22,978 nt of DNA, from IMG/VR virus record IMGVR_UViG_3300048440_000256, positions 1 to 22,978 of that record. One strand, 5' to 3'. The stretch is from a virus. The translations under genes were made by a program, and so were the position numbers. Positions 12,755-19,931 of the stretch are shown here, in pieces. How positions within the stretch are numbered: the stretch's first letter is position 1; every line of letters starts with the position of its first letter. Below the pieces are notes generated by a model. That model was given only the letters and a program-made list of their open reading frames with translations. It was not told the DNA's origin and did not search any database.

Positions 12755-12829
12755 TGGCTGGAACGATAGGACTCGAACCTATACTCTGCGCTACCAAAAA
12801 GCGATGCATTACCATTATGCTACGTTCCA
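12755..12829 (-). tRNA. tRNA-Gln (anticodon UUG)
   Basis: The acceptor is TGGAACG/CGTTCCA, matching the weak first pair seen in tRNA-Gln. The D arm is GCAT/ATGC with loop AATGGTA. The anticodon stem is TCGCT/AGCGC with an unpaired outer position and loop TTTTGGT, anticodon TTG. The T arm loop is TTCGAGT and the encoded end is GCCA. It reads CAA and CAG. Confidence 0.9.
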
Positions 12830-12838
12830 TTATTGATT

Positions 12839-12916
12839 TGGTGATTCCTGTAGGACTCGAACCTACGACCTAGTGCTTAGAAGGCACTTGCTCTAATCCG
12901 GCTGAGCTAAGGAACC
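12839..12916 (-). tRNA. tRNA-Arg (anticodon UCU)
   Basis: The acceptor is GGTTCCT/AGGAATC with one G-U pair. The D arm is GCTC/GAGC, the anticodon stem AGTGC/GCACT with loop CTTCTAA (anticodon TCT), and the T arm GTAGG/CCTAC. CCA is encoded. It reads AGA, the codon favoured in AT-rich phage genes and rare in many hosts. Its first base is shared with the stop codon of the upstream 55-residue gene. Confidence 0.93.
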
Positions 12917-13083
12917 TATGCTGCTTTTACTTTAGCTTTCAAAACTTCAGCAACCTCATTGGCTGCCTCTAATGTTTCAAACTTTAAGTCAACTACTTTT
13001 GACTCTCTAAAGTTATCGTTTGTTGGTCCAACCATTATAATATGCTGAACCACACTCTTGTTGCGAAGTAATATGTATGGCAT
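12916..13083 (-). CDS. Small hypothetical protein (55 aa)
   Basis: A 55-codon frame starting MPYILLRNKSVVQH and ending in a Lys/Ala-rich helix (EVLKAKVKAA). AAGGA precedes the start. Residues 5-35 look like two or three beta strands, then a helix, as in small nucleic-acid- or protein-binding folds. It overlaps tRNA-Arg by one base at its stop. Family unknown. Confidence 0.68.
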   Translation of the reverse strand: MPYILLRNKSVVQHIIMVGPTNDNFRESKVVDLKFETLEAANEVAEVLKAKVKAA

Positions 13084-13179
13084 TTATTTGTCTATTTCCT
13101 TTTGTATTATCATGTAAGGAATTGATCCTACTGTAATATATATTGTCCAAAAGATAATGTTATAGATTAATATTTCCAT
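13084..13179 (-). CDS. Very small membrane peptide (31 aa)
   Basis: A 31-codon frame whose ATG overlaps the stop of the glycine-zipper gene (TAATG), ending directly before the next small gene. Residues 3-24 are hydrophobic (ILIYNIIFWTIYITVGSIPY), followed by QKEIDK, so it looks like a single-pass membrane peptide. Support is the tight packing and membrane-like sequence; there is no independent ribosome site. Confidence 0.55.
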   Translation of the reverse strand: MEILIYNIIFWTIYITVGSIPYMIIQKEIDK

Positions 13180-13670
13180 TAACGTTGAAACCTTAGAGCG
13201 TATTCTTGTCCACCAGATCGGAAGTGAATAATAGAATGACTATATACTTCGCGTTCTTTGTTAACATATGTAGTGCGCGTTCCACATTGACGTTCGGTTT
13301 CATATCCAACAATGCGTTGCTCTGTTCGAGTTTGACCTTCATTCGCGCCAATAACTCCTCCTAAGACCGCACCGGCGGCTGCCCCTCCATCATCTCCGGT
13401 TACCCCTTTGCCAAGGATACCTCCGAGGATCATACCGAGTAAGGCGCCACCACCTGCATCACCTTGTGTAGTCACAGATGAGTAGATAGGTACTTTAACG
13501 TTTTCACAGACCTCTTGTGTACTTGGTACTGATGTTACTATGGTCTTATTGTAATCAACAACTCGCACTTTGCTTGGTTGTTCAGCCATAGATATGGTAG
13601 GCGCCGCCAGTGCGGTCACTAGAACTAGTGAAGCAATTGCCGCACTAGTATTCTTTAAACTATTATTCAT
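13179..13670 (-). CDS. Exported glycine-zipper (2TM) protein
   Basis: A 163-residue protein. The ATG at 13670 is preferred over 13685 because GGAG lies between them at good spacing. A signal peptide (about 1-30) ends in SMAEQ. Residues about 65-110 contain GGGALLGMILGGILGKG and GAAAGAVLGGVIG, the paired glycine-zipper helices of the 17 kDa surface antigen/2TM family, with a Gly/Asp spacer. The C-terminus (ERQCGTRTTYVNKERE) is basic with a Cys; another Cys is at QEVCENV. The family inserts in or spans envelope membranes. An early role in altering the host envelope, for example exclusion of other phages, is possible. Confidence 0.85.
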   Translation of the reverse strand: MNNSLKNTSAAIASLVLVTALAAPTISMAEQPSKVRVVDYNKTIVTSVPSTQEVCENVKVPIYSSVTTQGDAGGGALLGMILGGILGKGVTGDDGGAAAGAVLGGVIGANEGQTRTEQRIVGYETERQCGTRTTYVNKEREVYSHSIIHFRSGGQEYALRFQR

Positions 13671-13899
13671 AAGGTTGTTCTCCATATGTAGTTTCTAAAT
13701 CAACGATTGGTTCTGACCCTTCAGCTTCTAAAATAAGGTCAAGTTCATTACCTTCCCAAACGGAAGTTTTGTTATCCCAATATTTATCTGTTAAATCAGT
13801 TAACGACATAGAGAAGCTATCCTCAATGTTATCTATACCCCAGTCTCTAATATCAGAGATTAGCATATCTTCAAAAGATGGTGAGTAATCAATATTCAT
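13663..13899 (-). CDS. Hypothetical acidic early protein (78 aa)
   Basis: A 78-residue very acidic protein (DMLISDIRDWGIDNIEDS, LDLILEAEGSEP). No membrane or signal segment is seen. The start overlaps the previous stop by one base and the end overlaps the glycine-zipper start by eight bases. It shares the promoter at 14161. Such acidic proteins can mimic DNA, but nothing specific supports that here. Confidence 0.7.
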   Translation of the reverse strand: MNIDYSPSFEDMLISDIRDWGIDNIEDSFSMSLTDLTDKYWDNKTSVWEGNELDLILEAEGSEPIVDLETTYGEQPYE

Positions 13900-14129
13900 T
13901 ATAAAACCTTCCGTGCATACTTAATAACTTGAATATCTACAGGTAGTAGATTTTTCATTGAGCCTGTTTCAGCCATTTCCTCACCGATACGTGAGAAAGC
14001 ATTTAGAATTTCTAAAGGTACATTCATATTCAATCCATCTTCCGAAAAACTCATCATCTTACGACCAAATGCAGCGATACGTCTTTGTCTTGCAGTTTGC
14101 TCGAAGAATGTTAGATTAATTGAAGCCAT
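13899..14129 (-). CDS. Hypothetical early protein (76 aa)
   Basis: A 76-residue, mostly helical protein starting MASINLTFFEQTARQRRIAAFG. A basic patch (RQRRIAAFGRKM) lies near the N-terminus and an amphipathic helix (LEILNAFSRIGEEMAE) in the middle. GAAAGAG precedes the ATG. It is first behind its own consensus early promoter. Family unknown. Confidence 0.72.
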   Translation of the reverse strand: MASINLTFFEQTARQRRIAAFGRKMMSFSEDGLNMNVPLEILNAFSRIGEEMAETGSMKNLLPVDIQVIKYARKVL

Positions 14130-14160
14130 ATTGATTCTCTTTCTGTTTGTTTATTTAATT

Positions 14161-14189
14161 AATATAACTGATTCTATAAAGAATGTCAA
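14161..14189 (-). promoter_or_regulatory. Early sigma-70 promoter P4
   Basis: TTGACA, 17 bases, TATATT on the leftward strand with AGAATCAG before the -10 box. It is likely to drive five small genes and the tRNA-Arg, -Gln and -Leu genes downstream. Confidence 0.85.
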
Positions 14190-14197
14190 CAGTTAAT

Positions 14198-14362
14198 TTA
14201 CACAAATCCTAAAAAAGCTGCACCTAAACAACCTGCGATAACACCAACTAGGGCCCAAGCAAGCATACCAAGTTCTCCTTCAGGAGTTTTAGTATCACTA
14301 ATGAATTGTGCTCCAATTAACATTCCAAGAGTTGACCCTATAATTATCGTTGCAAAAAACAT
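14198..14362 (-). CDS. Small two-helix membrane protein (54 aa)
   Basis: A 54-codon frame starting MFFATIIIGSTLGMLIGAQF. Two glycine-rich membrane helices (about 2-20 and 33-53) are joined by a short polar turn (SDTKTPEGE). AAGGAATTACAC precedes the ATG and a consensus promoter lies directly upstream. GxxxG-type spacing in both helices suggests tight packing. An early membrane protein, perhaps of superinfection exclusion type, is only an inference. Confidence 0.72.
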   Translation of the reverse strand: MFFATIIIGSTLGMLIGAQFISDTKTPEGELGMLAWALVGVIAGCLGAAFLGFV

Positions 14363-14388
14363 GTGTAATTCCTTTATTTGTTGATTCT

Positions 14389-14417
14389 AATATAACTGAT
14401 TCTATATCAAATGTCAA
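14389..14417 (-). promoter_or_regulatory. Early sigma-70 promoter P5
   Basis: TTGACA, 17 bases, TATATT on the leftward strand. AGAATCA occurs on both sides of the -10 box, 15 bases apart, as a direct repeat. It drives the 54-residue membrane protein gene. Confidence 0.85.
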
Positions 14418-14420
14418 TAG

Positions 14421-14804
14421 TTAAAGTGCAATTAAATTAGTAAATCTTGTCACTAACGGAATTGCATTTGAAAAAGCTTCTTCTTCCCACCAACGATCTG
14501 CATATGGCATATCAACGTTTTCGTCTAGTAAACGTCCAAGGTTTTGAGTCATATATTGTTTGACATGGATCATTTCGTGAGCAATCGTTGTAAACATATG
14601 ACCAAGATCTCTATTGTCTTTTACTAATATAGTAAACTTACCATCAGGCTCGTCAAAGCACATACCATTGTTTCCAACTAAATCATGTGCCTCAACAGAA
14701 ACTTTTCTTGGTAATATTCCATACTCTTTGCATATCCATTTAACGAACCGAGCTGCAAGATCATTTAGAGCAGAGTCTTCAGAAATGTATACGTCAATAA
14801 TCAT
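14421..14804 (-). CDS. HExxH metallopeptidase-like protein, copy 2
   Basis: A 127-residue protein with HEMIHVKQY (zinc ligands His76 and His80, catalytic Glu77) and a later WWEEEAF (105-111) that may give the third ligand. This is the SprT/zincin-like layout in a very small domain. The upstream gene encodes a paralogue with the same two motifs. Starts and stops overlap by four bases. No signal peptide is seen, so it acts in the cytoplasm or as a virion part. Substrate unknown. Confidence 0.78.
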   Translation of the reverse strand: MIIDVYISEDSALNDLAARFVKWICKEYGILPRKVSVEAHDLVGNNGMCFDEPDGKFTILVKDNRDLGHMFTTIAHEMIHVKQYMTQNLGRLLDENVDMPYADRWWEEEAFSNAIPLVTRFTNLIAL

Positions 14805-15220
14805 CTAAGTCTTTTCTTTAGTATTTCAGTTGAAAAAATTGCCCACATGGCAGCTTCAGTTTCATATGCTTCACGTTCCCACGGTAAATCCCAATAGTTA
14901 TCTCCTTTAATTGGTTTACCAAACCAACGCGACGGTTTCTTTCCTACGCCAGAAATAAGTTCGCCTTTAATATATTGTTTGGCATGTACCATTTCGTGGA
15001 ATAGAGTTTTACATATTTCAGTTCTACTTAATGTTGGTTTAATACCTATGGTAATACCTTCCTCATTGTAATTACAGTAACCACACTCTTCGTCAAAGTC
15101 GTCCTCAAAGTCAATCTCAATTGTTTCATCAATCTCTAAAAAGTCGGCTGCAAATACTACCATCTTATCCATTAAAGGATTTGATACTTTTTTTGGTTTA
15201 CCGTAGGTTGAGTAATACAT
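14801..15220 (-). CDS. HExxH metallopeptidase-like protein, copy 1
   Basis: A 139-residue protein with HEMVHAKQY (His75, Glu76, His79) and WEREAYE (114-120) as probable third ligand, the same scheme as its downstream neighbour. The acidic middle (DFEDDFDEECGYCNYNEE) contains a CxxC pair. It begins at the stop of the preceding gene (TAATG). Part of the gp52 transcription unit. Substrate unknown. Confidence 0.78.
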   Translation of the reverse strand: MYYSTYGKPKKVSNPLMDKMVVFAADFLEIDETIEIDFEDDFDEECGYCNYNEEGITIGIKPTLSRTEICKTLFHEMVHAKQYIKGELISGVGKKPSRWFGKPIKGDNYWDLPWEREAYETEAAMWAIFSTEILKKRLR

Positions 15221-15402
15221 TAGTTCTTTTCAATCAGTATGTCAAGTTTTGACTCAATAGAATCTAATCTGTCTAAGACAAGGTCAAATGATTCTTCTAA
15301 TGTTAACTCAGGTTGAACTGGGTTTTGTGTTAAACCAGTTACAAAGTCCATATCCATTTCCATGGGTTCTTCGGCAAGTGGTTTTTTAAACATATTAAAC
15401 AT
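15220..15402 (-). CDS. Small hypothetical protein (60 aa)
   Basis: A 60-residue protein. The ATG at 15402 is preferred over the TTG at 15411, since AAGGAA sits nine bases before it and it follows the gp52 stop by one base. The C-terminal half (ESFDLVLDRLDSIESKLDIL) is a likely coiled coil. The N-terminus is Met/Pro-rich. Function unknown; co-expressed with gp52. Confidence 0.68.
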   Translation of the reverse strand: MFNMFKKPLAEEPMEMDMDFVTGLTQNPVQPELTLEESFDLVLDRLDSIESKLDILIEKN

Positions 15403-15403
15403 A

Positions 15404-16753
15404 TTACTCAATTCCTTCTAAATCTAAAATAAACTGTTTCTTTGGCGTTGTATTTGTCCAGTAACGAACATCCTTTTCAGCCTTTGCGATTTCTTTAGCA
15501 AGTTCTTTGACCATCTCGTCAGTCAAACTCATAATGTTAATACGAAGCAGCCGGTCTACATCGGCATCAGTTGCTTCAGTGTTAGCTAGGATTTGTACGC
15601 CAACAGCTTTTTTCTTTTGGTTTTTAAACTTAATCTTATCATCAAGAACAGCTTGAATAAACTGCATTTTAATTTTTAACCAACGAATTTCCTCGGCAGC
15701 TTCAACCAATCGCAATTCAATTCTCTTTTGTAATACACCAATACGGAATTCACAAAAGTCTTTAATTAAATCACGTTCATCTTCGTACTCACGTAGTCTA
15801 CCATTCTCATCAATTACCGTAAGGTTTTCAGATAACGGTTTAGTCAGTTTAAACTTACGAATAATACGTTCATCTGTCCAAGCATTTGCTGAAGCCAGTT
15901 TTAACTTGATTTCAAACTTAAAACCTTGCTTATCGCATTTGTCCTCATAAGAGACGATATCGTTGTCATCTTCCAATCTATTCAATACTTTAACGTATGA
16001 CTCACGATCATACCCATATGGTACTTCAGTAATGGTTAGTACTGTCTTACTGTTACGTACAAAGGTGCCATTCACAATAAAGCGTTTGTTTTCAATATCA
16101 TACGTGACAGAACCACCAAATTCAGGGAATGACACTGGAAGCCTGTTCGCTATATTACCGTTCAGCAAATATTCACGAACTGCACGAGAGAGATCATTAG
16201 GGGACCGTGGAAGGATGTTGGTAGCAAATCCAGTAGCAATACCCTTAGTTCCGTTAGCCAATACTAGAGGGATTACTGGTAGATAGTATGAAGGAGGCTC
16301 ATGCTCAGGATCATCGTGTACTGGTGATAGATCCATATCTTTAACGTATTTTTCAAAGTTATTATGAACTCGAGTATAAACATAACGTGCAGCTCCGGGT
16401 TCCTGTACTAATCGAGTACCAAAAGAACCTCTACCTTCAACCAAACAAACATTGTTGTTCCATGTAGCTGCCATAAGTTGACCGGCACCTGCAGCCGATG
16501 CTTCACCGTGGTTATATCCATAATCTGAAATGATACCAGCAACTGCTGATACCTTTTTAAAATCTCTTTTGGAATTCAATAGAGAACTATAAAGATAAAA
16601 ACGTTGAACTGGTTTTAAACCATCAATCATATTTGGAATGGCACGTGATTCAACCGTGTACATGGCAAATGAAAGCCATTCGTTTTTAGCTACGTGGCTG
16701 ATTGGATAATCATTAGTATTAACGTCATCCTTAGTAAATTCTAATATACTCAT
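15404..16753 (-). CDS. 52: DNA topoisomerase II medium subunit (gp52)
   Basis: A 449-residue protein, close to T4 gp52 (442). It is the GyrA-like DNA breakage and rejoining subunit. RYVYTR carries the active Tyr124 after Arg123, within EGRGSFGTRLVQEPGAARY, the GyrA-type active-site segment. IDGLKPVQR near residue 43 is the usual entry motif. The C-terminal third is helical coiled coil. It works with the gp39/60 product to relax and decatenate DNA during phage replication. The start follows AAAGGAC and a sigma-70 promoter at 16782. The C-terminal DNA-wrapping domain of GyrA is absent, as in T4. Confidence 0.96.
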   Translation of the reverse strand: MSILEFTKDDVNTNDYPISHVAKNEWLSFAMYTVESRAIPNMIDGLKPVQRFYLYSSLLNSKRDFKKVSAVAGIISDYGYNHGEASAAGAGQLMAATWNNNVCLVEGRGSFGTRLVQEPGAARYVYTRVHNNFEKYVKDMDLSPVHDDPEHEPPSYYLPVIPLVLANGTKGIATGFATNILPRSPNDLSRAVREYLLNGNIANRLPVSFPEFGGSVTYDIENKRFIVNGTFVRNSKTVLTITEVPYGYDRESYVKVLNRLEDDNDIVSYEDKCDKQGFKFEIKLKLASANAWTDERIIRKFKLTKPLSENLTVIDENGRLREYEDERDLIKDFCEFRIGVLQKRIELRLVEAAEEIRWLKIKMQFIQAVLDDKIKFKNQKKKAVGVQILANTEATDADVDRLLRINIMSLTDEMVKELAKEIAKAEKDVRYWTNTTPKKQFILDLEGIE

Positions 16754-16781
16754 AAAGTATTGTCCTTTTTGATTCTATAGT

Positions 16782-16810
16782 ATTCTATCACACTTTTAAC
16801 GTAATGTCAA
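16782..16810 (-). promoter_or_regulatory. Early sigma-70 promoter P6 for gp52
   Basis: TTGACA, 17 bases, TAGAAT on the leftward strand, followed by AGAATCAA. The block TGTGATAGAAT also occurs in the uvsY promoter, marking a subclass of this promoter family. Confidence 0.82.
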
Positions 16811-16816
16811 TAAACA

Positions 16817-18640
16817 TTATGCAAACATATATTCTTTGCGTAAAGAACTATCTTTCCCAAACATCATTTGGAATATGGAAGCATCATCAACTGTTACAGT
16901 ATCATATTGTGGTTTATTAATAATCACGTCATATTCTTCTTCGGTAAGTGATCCGAGACCTTTAATGTAACGATGTTTCCAACCTGCTTGATTGTCAGTC
17001 TTAAACTTAGATGCTGTTTCATAGTTATAAAACCACTCGACTTTATCACCTTTAGATGAAATCATAATTGGTGTACGAGTAATCTTTACATGTTTTTCAG
17101 TTAACAAACGTGGCCAAAACTTATAGAAGAAAGCAATAAGCAGCGGACTAATATGACCAATACCATCGTGGTCAGCATCAGTTAGTGTAGCAATATTCTC
17201 ATATGTCATATCATCAACACTATTTGGATCATTGATATTTAATCCAAGAACATTAACCAATTCTGACAACTCTTTGTTTTTAAGTACATCAGCAGGTTTC
17301 ATATCCCACGTATTCATAATCACACCTCGGAGAGGGTAAGCACCAACTTTATCGGCATCTCTTACTTTTAACAAGAAGCCCATCGCTGAGTCACCTTCAA
17401 CGATTTTTAATGTAGCATCGTTTCGATTTGCTGAGATATGTTTAGCAACCTTAACTCGTTGAAGTTTTTTCTGAGCCATCGTGGCTGCTCGTTTGTCGGC
17501 TGCTATCTTTTTAGCCAACTGAGCCTCAATGATTGGATCAATAATATCTGGATTATTAATAATCTTACGAGCATAGAATTGGAAGTCTTTACAATCAGCA
17601 CCTTGAAAGTGCTCACGAACGTTAGTCATTGGATTTGTTAGACGTTCTTTAGTTTGTGAGTCAAACTTTGGATTAACGAAATTACGAGCGAATAGTACAA
17701 AGGTTAATCCACCTTTAATAGTATTCTTTGCGACTTCAACTTTATATTTACGTTTGACCATTGTTACCAATTCGTCAACAATACCATTCACTACGAAATC
17801 AACATATGTACCACCCATTCGAGTATTCACACCATTAATAAAAGAGTTAGTTCGGAAACCATCCTCTGATGTAGTAAAGAAGAATGAAACGTTTTCAGAC
17901 TTTTCAATTACAACATTTGGATTAAACAATGCTGAATACTTTTTCATATCGGATACTGAAATCTTTTTCTTATTGAAAGAGAACTTGATTTCAGGAAAAG
18001 CCATTTGTAGACTCATTAAACGATCTTCGAGTAATTCAATAGTATCCAAGTTGGCAAGACAATCAGTTTCAAAACAATCGAAGTCTGCAACGAACGATAC
18101 TTCAGTACCAGAACCATTCTTATCTCGTGTAGTAACTTTAACATCTTCGCCGCCATTTTTACAAGTAACCATAATCTGATTACCTTTTGACCACGTTTTA
18201 CCAGTAAACTTTGATGAAAGAAAGTTGGTAGCAGCTGAACCGACACCGTTAGTACCGATTGTTACACGTTCATCATCAAACGATGTACCGGCATTTACTC
18301 GAGTCCAAGCAGCCACTGGTCGAAGGATTTGTTCCTTACTGGTTTCGTCGTATATCTCATCTTGTGGAATACCACGACCGTTATCAGTAACGGTTACCAT
18401 ATCCATATTAATAGATACATCAATTTTATTCGCATGTTTAAAGTTAGTACGAATTGCCTCGTCAATCGAGTTATCAAGTATTTCGTCAATCATTTTAGAA
18501 AGCGCAGGTACATACTTTGATGTTTTCCATTCGCCTTTCACAAAACGTTCAACCGATTCTTGAGAACTTGAACCAAGGTACATACCAATACGTTCTCTAA
18601 CGTGTTGACGTGCTGTTAAAATTCTAAAGTCATTACTCAT
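16817..18640 (-). CDS. 39: DNA topoisomerase II large subunit (gp39 and gp60 in one chain)
   Basis: A 607-residue ATPase subunit. The GHKL ATP site has EILDNSID (Glu53 as base, Asn57 binding Mg), DNGRGIP (86-92) and GTNGVG (129-134); QTK (329-331) is the ATP-sensing loop. The TOPRIM domain has EGDSA with Glu415 and DADHD (488-492). In T4 itself the TOPRIM part lies in separate gene 60, while here both halves form one continuous chain, the common state in other T4-like phages. It pairs with gp52. The end lies close to the gp52 promoter. The start has GGAGC at normal spacing. Confidence 0.96.
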   Translation of the reverse strand: MSNDFRILTARQHVRERIGMYLGSSSQESVERFVKGEWKTSKYVPALSKMIDEILDNSIDEAIRTNFKHANKIDVSINMDMVTVTDNGRGIPQDEIYDETSKEQILRPVAAWTRVNAGTSFDDERVTIGTNGVGSAATNFLSSKFTGKTWSKGNQIMVTCKNGGEDVKVTTRDKNGSGTEVSFVADFDCFETDCLANLDTIELLEDRLMSLQMAFPEIKFSFNKKKISVSDMKKYSALFNPNVVIEKSENVSFFFTTSEDGFRTNSFINGVNTRMGGTYVDFVVNGIVDELVTMVKRKYKVEVAKNTIKGGLTFVLFARNFVNPKFDSQTKERLTNPMTNVREHFQGADCKDFQFYARKIINNPDIIDPIIEAQLAKKIAADKRAATMAQKKLQRVKVAKHISANRNDATLKIVEGDSAMGFLLKVRDADKVGAYPLRGVIMNTWDMKPADVLKNKELSELVNVLGLNINDPNSVDDMTYENIATLTDADHDGIGHISPLLIAFFYKFWPRLLTEKHVKITRTPIMISSKGDKVEWFYNYETASKFKTDNQAGWKHRYIKGLGSLTEEEYDVIINKPQYDTVTVDDASIFQMMFGKDSSLRKEYMFA

Positions 18641-18665
18641 TCAAAAGCTCCATTATTTCGCTATA

Positions 18666-18713
18666 TTATATATAACCTATCCAGTGTGTGCTATCATCGC
18701 AAGGATCATCCAT
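18666..18713 (-). CDS. Possible 15-residue leader peptide upstream of gp39
   Basis: A short frame, MDDPCDDSTHWIGYI, has a strong AAGGAAGA site six bases before its ATG and ends 26 bases before the gp39 start. The very acidic peptide has no known relatives that I recall. The ribosome site is better than that of many real genes here. It could be a regulatory leader or chance. Confidence 0.3.
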   Translation of the reverse strand: MDDPCDDSTHWIGYI

Positions 18714-18773
18714 GCAATCTTCCTTTGTTATTGCTGGGAATACTATTTATTTAGAATCAGTAAACCCTATTTA

Positions 18774-18781
18774 GATAAATA
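18774..18781 (+). promoter_or_regulatory. Possible late promoter, variant box GATAAATA
   Basis: One mismatch to TATAAATA. The expected start near 18787 gives a 36-base leader to the virion gene at 18823, the same spacing as the clearer late promoters in this window. Confidence 0.5.
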
Positions 18782-18822
18782 CTACCACAGTTCTAAACAA
18801 ATGTAAACAGGAAAATGATCCA

Positions 18823-19311
18823 ATGAACACTAATTTTTTATCTCCTATTGGTTTTACAGTCAATGTCAAACGATTACCTAACGTAGAATTCTTTACTCAA
18901 AGGATGCAAGTTCCGGGTGTAAGTGCTGGTGCAGCGGAAACGCCAAACCCTCTAAGTACTTTATATAATACTCCTGATAAGTTATTGTACCAAGAATTAG
19001 ATCTAAGCTTTATCGTAGACGAAAACATGGCAAATTATTTTGAATGTTTAGATTGGATAGAATCTATTACGTCTCCAGTAGAACTTGCTCAGTTTGCTAA
19101 ATTAGGTAAAACAGACGATGGAATTGTTTCTGATATTTCTATCACTATATTAAATAGCCACAAAAATCCTAACATATCATTTACGTTTTTAAACTGCTTT
19201 CCAGTATCGTTAAGTCAGATTACTTTAGACGTAACACAACAGGATATCGTATACCCAGAAGCGTCGATGGTATTCAGATACGACAGGTTTACTCATACAA
19301 AAATTGGTTGA
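18823..19311 (+). CDS. Tail-tube-fold virion protein (gp19-like)
   Basis: A 162-residue protein, the length of T4 gp19 (163). The N-terminus NTNFLSPIGFTVNVKRLPNV and the pattern PGVSAG...P....L, YQELDLSFIVDENM.NYFECLDWI match tail-tube-type structural proteins of marine T4-like phages as I recall them. Related copies serve as the tail tube or as baseplate/tube junction proteins; I cannot choose between these. AGGA precedes the start. A late-type box lies upstream. Its stop codon lies inside the -35 box of the uvsY promoter. Confidence 0.85.
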   Translation: MNTNFLSPIGFTVNVKRLPNVEFFTQRMQVPGVSAGAAETPNPLSTLYNTPDKLLYQELDLSFIVDENMANYFECLDWIESITSPVELAQFAKLGKTDDGIVSDISITILNSHKNPNISFTFLNCFPVSLSQITLDVTQQDIVYPEASMVFRYDRFTHTKIG

Positions 19312-19336
19312 CATTCTAACAAAACTGTGATAGAAT
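19308..19336 (+). promoter_or_regulatory. Early sigma-70 promoter P7 for uvsY
   Basis: TTGACA, 17 bases, TAGAAT on the rightward strand. The -35 box contains the stop codon of the preceding virion gene. It shares TGTGATAGAAT with the gp52 promoter. Confidence 0.82.
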
Positions 19337-19365
19337 TATAACTATATACATTATGAGAGGTTAAC

Positions 19366-19803
19366 ATGAGTACTGAAGACATTAGTGAAATCTGGGCTGG
19401 TGATGCCAAAATTGATGAAACTCAATTGGCACAAGAAGCAAAAAAGATTCCGCAGCTCCATTCTAAATACTATAACATGTACTATAAAGAAGCGCTTAAA
19501 GTTAAGAAGCTTAGGTATGATTATAAAATACTTGAAATGAACAAACGAGAATGGATTGACGGATCTATGGCTGAAGAAGATTTACGTGAGTTTGGATGGA
19601 AACCTTTTCAGAAAAAAGTCATACGTCAAGATATGGATAAGTATATCCAAGCTGATCCTGATATTATCAAATTAAGTTTAAAAATTGATTATCATAGCTG
19701 CAGGGCAAATTACCTTGAAGATATTGTTAAAACAATTCATAGTCGTAACTTCATTATTAATAATATTATAGCAGTGATGAAGTTCCAAGCCGGAGATTAC
19801 TAA
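19366..19803 (+). CDS. uvsY: UvsY recombination mediator
   Basis: A 145-residue protein, like T4 UvsY (137). The layout IDETQLAQEAKKIPQLHSKY near residue 16, a basic helical middle, DMDKYIQADPDIIKLSLKI, and the terminal pattern IHSRNFIINNI..MKFQAG closely follow UvsY of T4 and cyanophages. UvsY is a hexamer that loads the UvsX recombinase on gp32-coated single-stranded DNA. AGAGG precedes the ATG at 19366. It has its own early promoter, while uvsW downstream has a late one. No UvsX lies in this window. Confidence 0.9.
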   Translation: MSTEDISEIWAGDAKIDETQLAQEAKKIPQLHSKYYNMYYKEALKVKKLRYDYKILEMNKREWIDGSMAEEDLREFGWKPFQKKVIRQDMDKYIQADPDIIKLSLKIDYHSCRANYLEDIVKTIHSRNFIINNIIAVMKFQAGDY

Positions 19804-19915
19804 GATTCTTATTAAGCCTATCACACCAGTTTATAAACCAGTTATTCTACTCGACAAACGTAAAGAAATCGAGGACCGGATAGACTATATAAATAGTATT
19901 AAGAAAACTGATTAA
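19796..19915 (+). CDS. Possible small ORF downstream of uvsY lacking a standard start codon
   Basis: An open frame of 39 codons (ITKILIKPITPVYKPVILLD, then a charged helix KRKEIEDRIDYINSIKKTD) lies one base ahead of the uvsY frame and overlaps its end. It has no ATG, GTG or TTG after its upstream stop. CCGGAG precedes an ATT that could serve as a rare start; alternatively it could be reached by a +1 frameshift at the uvsY stop. The sequence looks protein-like. It also contains the uvsW late promoter. Confidence 0.35.
   Translation: MTKILIKPITPVYKPVILLDKRKEIEDRIDYINSIKKTD
19888..19895 (+). promoter_or_regulatory. T4-type late promoter for uvsW
   Basis: An exact TATAAATA; the expected start near 19901 gives a 31-base leader to the uvsW ATG. 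T4 uvsW is also a late gene, so function and position agree. Confidence 0.8.
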
Positions 19916-19931
19916 AGTGTAAGGTTATATT

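Larger units (their letters stand above)
18641..18822. other. Divergent intergenic region between gp39 and the tail-tube-like gene
   Basis: These 182 bases hold the start region of two divergent genes. Seen here: the possible 15-residue leader, a leftward late-like box AATAAATA (18744-18751), the rightward box GATAAATA (18774-18781) and a lone AGAATCAG. A TATAAT sits close to gp39 on the leftward strand but lacks a good -35 box. I see no clear early promoter for gp39. Confidence 0.5.

Noticed and set aside
17754-18563. Rightward frames of 112-141 codons inside the topoisomerase gene
   Set aside because: They lie fully opposite a strongly conserved gene, lack ribosome sites and show no recognisable protein features.
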